A stretch of 64,000 bases of DNA, from contig OW818648.1 of assembly GCA_942492735.1 (NCBI GenBank), positions 2,046,001 through 2,110,000 of the forward strand, in the 5' to 3' direction. The stretch is from Sporobacter sp942492735 (GTDB taxonomy: Bacteria > Bacillota > Clostridia > Oscillospirales > Oscillospiraceae). A program made the position numbers and the translations under genes. Shown here one piece after another: positions 54,723-61,730 of the stretch; within the stretch, counting starts at the first letter, position 1, and the number at the start of each line of letters is the position of its first letter. The notes beneath the pieces were generated by a model. That model had not been told where the DNA came from. It made no database searches and was given only the letters and a program-made list of their open reading frames with translations.

Positions 54723-55433
54723 TTATTTGCTTTTACCTGTATTCTTATTTCTGAATAATATAAAGGTTGTTCCACCGATTGCAATGAGTGCCAGGCCGAA
54801 AATGCCGAGCAGTGTTGCAGAAGAGATCCCGTCGGTCTGGGGCAGTGTATCGGTGGCGCCCAGAACAGCGGGGCTGCTTTCTTGAACATCACTGGTGCCG
54901 AGGACGGCGGGCGCGGAGAATACGTTCGCTATGACAGCACTTGCTCCTGCTATGCTGATGCTTCCAGTTGCGCCTGTTGATGTTCCGGCTGTCCAGCCTG
55001 CTGTCGTCTGAGCGGCGGTAATGGCCTCGGTCACGGTGTAGGTCGTGCCGACCGGTATATTAGTGAAGGTTACTGCGCCGTCATTTGCTGATAGAGACAG
55101 CGTATATGTACCGCTTCCGCCAGTTGCCGCGGCAGGTGCTGAGATTCCGAGAACATTCCAAAAAGCGGGAGCGCCGGGAGCGAAGGTGACGGTCAAAGCA
55201 AACTTCTCAGCTGCGGATGCGCCCAGTCCGGAAACGCTCTTGGCCACTGTCAGTGAACCTGTGTCGATGACGATCGGCGGTGGTGTCGTTTCTGATTCGT
55301 AGTAATCGGTTTCGTTAGATCCGCCTTCAGGGTATTCTCCGTCTCCATAGTACGCTGCGGACACCGTCATACGACTGATCGCCATTGTCAGAACTAATAC
55401 GAATGCTAAAATAAATGTTAACTTTGTCTTCAT
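54723..55433 (-). CDS. LPXTG-type sortase-anchored surface protein
   Basis: A 236-residue exported protein. A signal peptide (KTKLTFILAFVLVLTMAIS..., cleavage near VSAA) is followed by an acidic linker and a Cna-B/SpaA-like domain starting DTGSLTVAKSVSG and closing with IPVGTTYTVTEAI (~57-150). The C-terminus has the sortase signal LPQTD (~199-203), a hydrophobic helix (LLGIFGLALIAIGGTTFILF) and a basic tail (RNKNTGKSK). LPQTD is a variant of LPXTG with aspartate in place of glycine. AAGGAG lies 8 bases before ATG. The leader upstream holds a c-di-GMP-I riboswitch and terminator, so expression should respond to c-di-GMP. No sortase gene is in the window. Confidence 0.85.
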   Translation of the reverse strand: MKTKLTFILAFVLVLTMAISRMTVSAAYYGDGEYPEGGSNETDYYESETTPPPIVIDTGSLTVAKSVSGLGASAAEKFALTVTFAPGAPAFWNVLGISAPAAATGGSGTYTLSLSANDGAVTFTNIPVGTTYTVTEAITAAQTTAGWTAGTSTGATGSISIAGASAVIANVFSAPAVLGTSDVQESSPAVLGATDTLPQTDGISSATLLGIFGLALIAIGGTTFILFRNKNTGKSK

Positions 55434-55545
55434 TTTATTACTCCTTCTCTTTTAGCTATATTTTTCGTTAAGTATATTTGTATATACTTCCTTTTTTGAG
55501 CGGCTGCCGCGCAGAAATATTGATGATGTTCGATTCGTTGGGAAA

Positions 55546-55587
55546 TAAAAAACCGCATATAAATACGTTTTGACGTACTTAATGCGG
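55546..55587 (-). terminator. Intrinsic terminator in the riboswitch expression platform
   Basis: On the - strand CCGCATTAAGTACG and CGTATTTATATGCGG form a long stem with loop TCAAAA, directly followed by TTTTTTATTT. It stands between the riboswitch aptamer and the LPXTG gene, about 113 bases before its ATG, so it can act as the off-state. Confidence 0.82.
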
Positions 55588-55682
55588 CCGGACTGCCATT
55601 CTTATTGATTGCTGCATGATGAATCAATAAGATCGAGGCTCCAGAGCTTTGCGCCCCCTTTTTTCAAAGGGTTTGCCTAATT
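55586..55682 (-). ncRNA. c-di-GMP-I (GEMM-I) riboswitch aptamer
   Basis: Reading the - strand from about 55682: AGGCAAACCCTTTGAAAAAA then GGGGGCGCAAAGC, a short stem GCTC/GAGC, then CTC. This reproduces the GEMM core: GGCAAACC, a four-pair P2 stem capped by GAAA, and GGGxCGCAAAGC. An 11-bp P3 stem follows (TCTTATTGATT / AATCAATAAGA), then ATGGCAGTCCGGCC, resembling the tetraloop-receptor side. A terminator and then the LPXTG gene come next. The nucleotide specificity (c-di-GMP versus cGAMP) cannot be settled by eye. Confidence 0.85.
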
Positions 55683-55686
55683 GTGT

Positions 55687-55692
55687 ATTATA
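55687..55692 (-). promoter_or_regulatory. -10 box of the riboswitch-controlled transcript
   Basis: A perfect TATAAT (- strand) lies just before the aptamer, placing the transcription start near 55680. No good -35 is visible at 17 bases; TTGACT is too far upstream. Confidence 0.55.
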
Positions 55693-55931
55693 TAGTAAAA
55701 TAATGACATAAAATTGATAAAAAGTCAATGGAAAAGACTCTTATCCCAAATTAGGAAAATATTTTGAGACAATTCTCGAATAATATGTCTATTCTCATAT
55801 GGCAGGTGCGTTTTCTCAGAAAATTTCTATTTTATGACTGGTAAAATATAGAAAAATTTACCAACAAAAAAATTCTATAATTTCACAGTCGTTATGATAA
55901 CGGGATATTAGGAATTCCAATAAGTATATGA

Positions 55932-56039
55932 AGGCTTGCTTGATGTGATCATGCAGAAAGTCCGCACCTGGGGGTTAAAATCAATTACAATATAGACAAA
56001 CACGGACCATTGGATAATACCAATAGTCCGTGTTTTTTT
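55932..56039 (+). repeat. Structured repeat with terminator hairpin, copy 2
   Basis: This matches 54571-54676 from AGGCTTGC through AGTCCGC.CCT, TCAATTACAATATAGAC and a 15-position hairpin (AACACGGACCATTGG / CCAATAGTCCGTGTT, one mismatch, loop ATAATA) plus seven T. One stem pair changes T-A to G-C between copies, a compensatory change. No + strand gene precedes it. The 55740-55930 stretch before it is AT-rich and shows nothing I can name. Confidence 0.72.
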
Positions 56040-56064
56040 GATCTGATATGCATTTTTCTATACT

Positions 56065-57030
56065 TTACTCGATGTATAAGGTCTTGCGCATGTTGACGAG
56101 CTCTTCGGCAATCACATTGCTTACCCACCAGTCACCGGGAAAGCTGAAGGGTATGAAGTTACCGTTTTTTGCGTACCCGGCAATCGTTTGCCTGATTTCG
56201 CTGCGGAATTCATCCTCTTTCAGTAAGCCCACGCGGTCGGCCAGCTCGTATTTCTGCATATCGAAGCCGATGAGAAAGGTTAATCTATCCTGAGTAAGCT
56301 GTTTCATTTTCGGGATATCGTTTATTACCATGCAGTTCAGACAGTCCACACCGATTTCAGCGAGATCCGGAATAATCGGCTCGATCCAGCCGCACGAATG
56401 CAGATCGAACAATATACCATGCTTGTGGCAGGCGTCTACAGTTCTTTTAATCAGGGGTTTAAATATCTGACGCCATAATGATGGCGCAAACATCATATTT
56501 TTCTGCGTGCCGTAGTCATCATGATAATTGATGATATCCGGCTTGTAATACTCTGCGACCTTGTCAATCAGCCGGCATTTAAAATCTGTAATAGCCGAGG
56601 CCAGCGCTTCAAGCTCTTCTGGTTCCGTTAGGAGCGCTTCAAAAGCCTCCGTCATTCCCATGAGTGAATGGATACGTTCAAACGGGCCTTCCTTAATCAG
56701 TACTTCATACAACTTGTTTGCCCGATCGACCTCGTCGACCTTGTCGATCCTTTTGGCCAGCTCCCAATCCCAATTGTCCAAGTCGGGGAACGTGACCTGC
56801 TCGCGCCACTTTGTGATGTCGGTCAGCACCCTCGGCGCCGTCGGGTCGGGAATGGCCGCGGGGATCTCGGCCCGCCACTGCACGCCGAACCAATCGGAGC
56901 CGCCCTGCTCATACGGGGGAACCTCTGTGTAACCGGCGGGGAGAATCATTTGCAGTCCCTTCAAAAAGTCGGGGAGATGGTCGGGGATCTGATGCCTGTA
57001 GCACCGCAGGAGGTTTTCTTTTTCTGTCAT
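56065..57030 (-). CDS. URO-D superfamily protein (cobamide methyltransferase-like), second of pair
   Basis: A 321-residue TIM-barrel protein of the uroporphyrinogen decarboxylase superfamily. The zinc-type motif HSCG in LFDLHSCGWIEPIIPDLAEIGVD (~208-230) is characteristic of MtaA/CmuA-like methylcobamide methyltransferases rather than true haem-pathway decarboxylases. Other blocks are GMTEAFEALLTEPEEL and NYHDDYGTQKNMMFAP. ATG 57030 has AGGTGGG just upstream; a GTG three codons earlier is possible. It follows its paralogue with no real gap. Confidence 0.82.
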   Translation of the reverse strand: MTEKENLLRCYRHQIPDHLPDFLKGLQMILPAGYTEVPPYEQGGSDWFGVQWRAEIPAAIPDPTAPRVLTDITKWREQVTFPDLDNWDWELAKRIDKVDEVDRANKLYEVLIKEGPFERIHSLMGMTEAFEALLTEPEELEALASAITDFKCRLIDKVAEYYKPDIINYHDDYGTQKNMMFAPSLWRQIFKPLIKRTVDACHKHGILFDLHSCGWIEPIIPDLAEIGVDCLNCMVINDIPKMKQLTQDRLTFLIGFDMQKYELADRVGLLKEDEFRSEIRQTIAGYAKNGNFIPFSFPGDWWVSNVIAEELVNMRKTLYIE

Positions 57031-57039
57031 GTTGCCCAC

Positions 57040-58035
57040 CTAGTGTGTTTTGTAGTAATCTCTCACGTAGCTGAAGTAAAAGTCCTTGATGATATCCGTT
57101 TTTGCTTTTCCGATGGGGTCCTCCGGCGGCGCCATGATCATCGCGCTGAAGACGAAGCTGCCACCTGGGGCAAAGGTATCCACGTAGGTGTAAAGTGCAT
57201 CGCGGAGGACATCATCATTGACAGCCGTGCTGCCGAGAAGGCCGGTATTGTCCCAGCAGCCGTTAAGCACCAGCTTCCCTGTGTATTTTTTCTTGATGGC
57301 GACAAGGTCATTTGAAATCTGTGCCGGATTCCAGCTGTTTATGCCGATATCGAGCCAGTCGTCAATAAAGTCCTCAGACCGCCCGCAGTCATGCCGATCC
57401 AAGAATGCGCCGTTTTCGATCGCGATATCCGCGTGCTTTTTATGAAATGGCTTAACAAGTCTCCTGTACATATCCACCGAGAAGAACGGCGCGCGCATCG
57501 CAGCGTCGTCATCCATGATGCCATAGACCTCGGGCTTGACATATCGCATCTGCTGGCGTTCCACCTCGCAGTAATGCTCGGAGACATAGTCAAAAAGCGC
57601 GTAGACCTCGTCCGGTTCCTCATACATCGCCATCAGCGCATCGGTGAACCCCATGAAGCTGACTAAGGTCAGAAAATAGTCTCCGCCGTGGGTTGTAACG
57701 GCCTTGTTGACGCGGTCCATTTTATCCGTCTGTTTTTTGTAATACCCTTCCCAGTCCCGGTGTGACGTGTCGGGGTTTTTGATAACATCGCGCCATTTTG
57801 TAATATCATGCAGCAAGATTTTTCCTGGGGTGGGCATCGCGCCGTTGTTTATTTCCTTACTGCCGATGTATTCCACGCCGTAAACGGTTGTAACAGGGCC
57901 GTTCGGCGCCATTACCGGGGCGATCATCTCTTCTGTAATCATATCGATGCATGGATCTAAAAACATCGAGGGAATGTAGTCCGGAATTTCACCTCGGAGC
58001 AGCTTTAGATAGTTTTCCTTGGGTGTCAGAATCAT
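57040..58035 (-). CDS. URO-D superfamily protein (cobamide methyltransferase-like), first of pair
   Basis: A 331-residue URO-D superfamily protein. It starts TPKENYLKLLRGEIPDYIPS, the usual opening of this group. The motif RHDCGRSEDFIDDWLDIGINSWNP (~212-235) keeps the cysteine of the HxCG zinc site. It is a distant paralogue of the next gene, and the pair may form a heterodimer or act in sequence. AGGAGG precedes ATG, and a separate promoter lies upstream. The neighbouring glycyl-radical enzymes suggest a shared catabolic route, perhaps for methylated compounds. No corrinoid-protein gene is in view. Confidence 0.82.
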   Translation of the reverse strand: MILTPKENYLKLLRGEIPDYIPSMFLDPCIDMITEEMIAPVMAPNGPVTTVYGVEYIGSKEINNGAMPTPGKILLHDITKWRDVIKNPDTSHRDWEGYYKKQTDKMDRVNKAVTTHGGDYFLTLVSFMGFTDALMAMYEEPDEVYALFDYVSEHYCEVERQQMRYVKPEVYGIMDDDAAMRAPFFSVDMYRRLVKPFHKKHADIAIENGAFLDRHDCGRSEDFIDDWLDIGINSWNPAQISNDLVAIKKKYTGKLVLNGCWDNTGLLGSTAVNDDVLRDALYTYVDTFAPGGSFVFSAMIMAPPEDPIGKAKTDIIKDFYFSYVRDYYKTH

Positions 58036-58073
58036 ATCTCTTTTCCTCCTGGTCTTTCCATATTTTTGAATCC

Positions 58074-58102
58074 ATCATAACATCAATAGCGTAACAAGTT
58101 AA
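58074..58102 (-). promoter_or_regulatory. Promoter of the URO-D gene pair
   Basis: On the - strand TTAACT (58102-58097), 17 bases, TATGAT (58079-58074). The predicted start is about 30 bases before the ATG, just upstream of AGGAGG. Confidence 0.6.
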
Positions 58103-58183
58103 TACGCCGATAGGATTAAATTCATATGCGATGATTGTACTTGCAGTATAGTAATGTGATCGATCCGCGATGATATCTTTGGG

Positions 58184-60628
58184 CTAAATGCTGTGGTCGT
58201 GCCTGCTGATGAGGTCGTTTTGGCAATCGAGGCTGAGCTCGACGAAGTAGGCGCTATAGCCGGCGATCCGGACGATCAGGTCCTTGTATTCCTCCGGGTC
58301 TTTCTGCGCCTCCCTTAATATTTGAGCGGAGACGACGTTGTATTGGACCTCCATACCGCCGTTTTCAAAATAGACGAGCGTCATATCGCGCAGCTTCGTA
58401 ATACCGTCACTACCATTGAGTGCGGATGGATGCATTTTCAGATTCACGGCCAGTCCATCCATGTATTTCGAATGGTCGAAGCAGACGGAGGATACGAACA
58501 CAGCGGTCGGTCCGTTTAAGTCGCGCCCCTGCGCGGGGGAGCTGGCATCGGCGATCGGTTCGCCGGTGTGCCTGCCGTCCGGTGTCGCCCAGGTGGTATA
58601 GCCCTGCGTGACGTGGTCGGAGGCGCCGTAAAGGCCGGCTTTGTAATTTGTACAGCGCATGCTCCAGCATTCCTTGCAGGCATTGTAATATGTATCGCAG
58701 ATCCACTTCATTTCCATATCAGCGTAAGGGTCTCCGTTACCGTAGTGGGGGACGGTATTCAGGATCAGTTGTCGGAGCGGTTCATAACCCTCCCAATTGG
58801 CCATGACGGCATCGTACAATGCGCGTGTTGTTATGAGCTTCTTGTCGAAGCACATATACTTGATGGTGGTCAAACAGTCGGCAATGGTAGCGAGACCAGT
58901 GGCGGTACCGCCGTAGGAGTTATACTTGCAGCCGCCCCATGTTGCGTCCATGCCTTTTTCCATGCAACCTTCCATACTTAAGGATACCAGGTTCTCCGTG
59001 CCGTAGAACTGGTGCAGGTACTCCGTATAGTTGTCGACGCTGACCTGCAGCTTGATGAAATAAAAGACGAGTTTTCGCATCGCTTCGCGGACCTCTTCAA
59101 TGGATTTCATCTCGTACAGGAAGCCGGTATGGATGGAGCACGGCTCGTTGTTAAAGGGGTTTTTGCCGTCGTTGATAGCCATGTCGAATACGACCCCGTA
59201 GTTGAGACTGGAGTATGGTGCCGTGTTGCCGTTTGCGCACGGGTATTCGGTGCCGGGACCCATGATCTCCTGGCAGCCCATGATGGCATAATCACGGGCG
59301 TCCTCCAGCGAGAAACCGTTTTCACGGACAAGCCCTCTGATGATGACATTATCGTTCTGGAAGAGCGGCAAACCGCCGACGATCTTTGTTGTCTCAATGG
59401 CAAGCTCCCAGATGTCCTTTGGCGTATTCTCGTCGATACGCAGCGAAATGGTCGGATCGTGCAGCTTGAGGCGCGCTATCGATTCAAGCACCATGTAGCT
59501 GAGCGGGTTGGTGGCGTCGCTGCCGTCTCTGTCGACACCGCCGATGGTGGTGTGATGATACGTATTAGCACCGATCATATGGACGAGATACTGGGTCGCG
59601 CCGCCGTAAAAACTATTGATTTTAAGAAAGAACGCGTCGACAATCTCCTGCGCTTCATCCATCGTAAGTGTGCCGGCGTCAATATCGTGTCTGAACTGCT
59701 TATGCGTAAACTGGTCGAACCGGCCGACAGAAAAGGCCATACAGCCGTCTTGATACATCAAAAGATCATACAGGAGGGTCGCTTGCACAGCTTCCCAAAA
59801 GGTACGGGCGGGATTCTCAGAGATCCAGTAGAGGCTGTCGGCCATTTTTTTGAGTTCGGCTTTTCTCTTCGGGTCCATTTCATTCGCCGCTTTTTCCCGG
59901 CACACGTCACCGTAGCGGCGGACAAATAGGATTGCCGCGTCGCAGGCGATGACAGCGGAGGAGTAGAACAAGCATTTCTTCACATCGTCGCCCATGACGT
60001 TGCCGAAATGGCCGTCCAGCCAATCCTGCGCCTGCTTGCGGATGGCGCCGTAACCGACGTTAATGATTTTGCTGAAGCCGGCGATGAGATGGCCTGGCCG
60101 GCAGCCGATCAGATGCTTCATGAATACGGAATGTTTTGTCGCGCCGACGCGGCTCAGCTCGTCGATCCCCGCAGGGGCCCAACCGTCGCCGATGCAGTCG
60201 AAGGTCTTGTATTTCCAGAAATCCTGAATGCTTTCAATGGCTTCTACATCGTCAATTGCGGCAGAGAGCCGGAGATCATCCGTTTCGGGGTTATGGTAGA
60301 GGCCGTCGTCCCTCAGCGTCCATTCGCCGGACCGGACGGCGTCGACAGCCCAACCGGTGCCTTCGTTGTTCTCTGGATAACAGACATTGCTGCTGAAATA
60401 CCGGCCGCGGTTACCAACGAGCACATCGTCGTCCTCGACACGCAGCGTGACCTTGGAAGCCACGGCTTTTAAAATTGTCGGCCTTCTGATGGTGGGGACA
60501 AGGTTGATGCAATTTTTAAACGCCTCGGTGACGATCATTGCGCGTTCGGAATCGAGCTGTATAACGCGGTTGCGGATCAGATCACGCATGCGCGCGATCC
60601 GCTCTGTGACAGGTCTAAATTGATACAT
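58184..60628 (-). CDS. Glycyl-radical enzyme (pyruvate formate-lyase/diol dehydratase-like)
   Basis: An 814-residue glycyl-radical enzyme. The radical glycine is G790 in VRIAGYSAYF near the C-terminus. The thiyl cysteine is C452 in IMGCQEIMGPG with a glutamate two residues on (E454), the C-x-E pattern of the eliminase/dehydratase branch (GCVE in glycerol and choline enzymes). GCQE is an unusual version. Also seen are NPARTFWEAVQ, RLKLHDPTISLRI and NGDPYADMEMKW. It should act on a small polar substrate under strict anoxia and needs a radical SAM activase, which is not in the window. It shares its gene block with a second such enzyme and an SDR. AAGGGTG precedes ATG. The substrate cannot be assigned. 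Confidence 0.88.
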   Translation of the reverse strand: MYQFRPVTERIARMRDLIRNRVIQLDSERAMIVTEAFKNCINLVPTIRRPTILKAVASKVTLRVEDDDVLVGNRGRYFSSNVCYPENNEGTGWAVDAVRSGEWTLRDDGLYHNPETDDLRLSAAIDDVEAIESIQDFWKYKTFDCIGDGWAPAGIDELSRVGATKHSVFMKHLIGCRPGHLIAGFSKIINVGYGAIRKQAQDWLDGHFGNVMGDDVKKCLFYSSAVIACDAAILFVRRYGDVCREKAANEMDPKRKAELKKMADSLYWISENPARTFWEAVQATLLYDLLMYQDGCMAFSVGRFDQFTHKQFRHDIDAGTLTMDEAQEIVDAFFLKINSFYGGATQYLVHMIGANTYHHTTIGGVDRDGSDATNPLSYMVLESIARLKLHDPTISLRIDENTPKDIWELAIETTKIVGGLPLFQNDNVIIRGLVRENGFSLEDARDYAIMGCQEIMGPGTEYPCANGNTAPYSSLNYGVVFDMAINDGKNPFNNEPCSIHTGFLYEMKSIEEVREAMRKLVFYFIKLQVSVDNYTEYLHQFYGTENLVSLSMEGCMEKGMDATWGGCKYNSYGGTATGLATIADCLTTIKYMCFDKKLITTRALYDAVMANWEGYEPLRQLILNTVPHYGNGDPYADMEMKWICDTYYNACKECWSMRCTNYKAGLYGASDHVTQGYTTWATPDGRHTGEPIADASSPAQGRDLNGPTAVFVSSVCFDHSKYMDGLAVNLKMHPSALNGSDGITKLRDMTLVYFENGGMEVQYNVVSAQILREAQKDPEEYKDLIVRIAGYSAYFVELSLDCQNDLISRHDHSI

Positions 60629-60695
60629 ATTTTCACACCCTTCAAACTAAAAAAGAATAAGTTCTCATATTTTTATGGCATCATATGTTTTATGC

Positions 60696-61691
60696 TTAGA
60701 ACATCTGGTTGATGTTTTTATAGTCCTCGAAAAGTGTCTCCGGCGCCATCTTTATGATCTTCTCCATTGTCCAGCCCTCCGGGTCGGACATGACTGCGCC
60801 AACCGCGGGATTGTTGTATCGGGCGATAAAACCGCCCATGGTAATAAATACGGAGCCGGTCACGTTGGCCGCCTCGTCCGAGGCCAGATAAGCTATGAAA
60901 GGCGCAAACATATCGGGCAGTGGCGTGTCGTCGTATCTGACGATTGGTATACCGGATTTCGTTGAAGTCTCATCCTTATCAACAACCTTGTCAAACAGCT
61001 CCATATCAATGGAAGCCCTCGTTTTCGCTGCCGGAGCGAAGGCATTCGATGTGATGCCGTCCTCTGCGAGCTCACATGCTAAGGCCCAGGTGAGCCCCAG
61101 AACACCGGCATTGGCTGCGGCATATTCGGCCTGACGGATCGGACCGCCCATGAATGCACCGGATGTGCAGTTTATGATGCGCCCCCAGCCTTTTTTCTTC
61201 ATGTAAGGAACAGCATGGCGGATCATATGGAAATAACCTGTGGGTTTAACGGCGTTGACCTTATCCCAGAGCGCTTTTGACATCTTGTCGATCGGGCAGA
61301 AACCGAAAGCGCCCGCGACGTTCACCAAAATATCGACGGATCCATATGTATTGAATGTAGATTCAATTATAGTTTTTGCAGCGTCGAAGTCGGTGATGTC
61401 GCCGAAGCAGGCGGTCGCCTCGCCGCCGGCAGCTCTGATGGCTGCCGCTGTCGTCTCAGCGTCGCCGGCGTAGGCTTCGCTTTCCCTTTGGACCCATTCC
61501 CGCATTTCCGGAGTCAGGCGCGCGAGCTTTGCTTCATCCAACTGATTTGGCGCGTTCGCACCCTTCTGCGGGCCCCTGTTGTTTGTGACGACCTTCGCGC
61601 CTTCGCTTGCGAGCGCCAACGCAATGGCGCGTCCGATACCCTGACCGGAGCCTGTAACGACGGCGACCTTACCGCTCAAATAGCTACCCAT
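60696..61691 (-). CDS. Short-chain dehydrogenase/reductase with altered active-site motif
   Basis: A 331-residue SDR, longer than the usual ~250. The NAD(P) site TGSGQGIG (~14-21), a modified NAG motif (NVAGAFG) and the catalytic serine in INCTSGAFMGG are present. The usual YxxxK reads YAAAN in RQAEYAAANAGVLGLTW, so the catalytic lysine is replaced by asparagine. An insertion after the first beta-alpha-beta unit (residues ~40-75) and a C-terminal tail are extra. GGAGG precedes ATG. Lying between two glycyl-radical enzymes, it probably acts on the same pathway, if it is catalytic. Confidence 0.85.
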   Translation of the reverse strand: MGSYLSGKVAVVTGSGQGIGRAIALALASEGAKVVTNNRGPQKGANAPNQLDEAKLARLTPEMREWVQRESEAYAGDAETTAAAIRAAGGEATACFGDITDFDAAKTIIESTFNTYGSVDILVNVAGAFGFCPIDKMSKALWDKVNAVKPTGYFHMIRHAVPYMKKKGWGRIINCTSGAFMGGPIRQAEYAAANAGVLGLTWALACELAEDGITSNAFAPAAKTRASIDMELFDKVVDKDETSTKSGIPIVRYDDTPLPDMFAPFIAYLASDEAANVTGSVFITMGGFIARYNNPAVGAVMSDPEGWTMEKIIKMAPETLFEDYKNINQMF

Positions 61692-61730
61692 TTGGGTGTA
61701 CCTCCAAATTAAGACTCATCTGCAGCTGGC

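Noticed and set aside
58568..59929. Long + strand frames opposite the glycyl-radical enzyme (also 61932-62762).
   Set aside because: They are shadows of GC-biased codon positions in the - strand genes; they show no family motifs and no ribosome sites.
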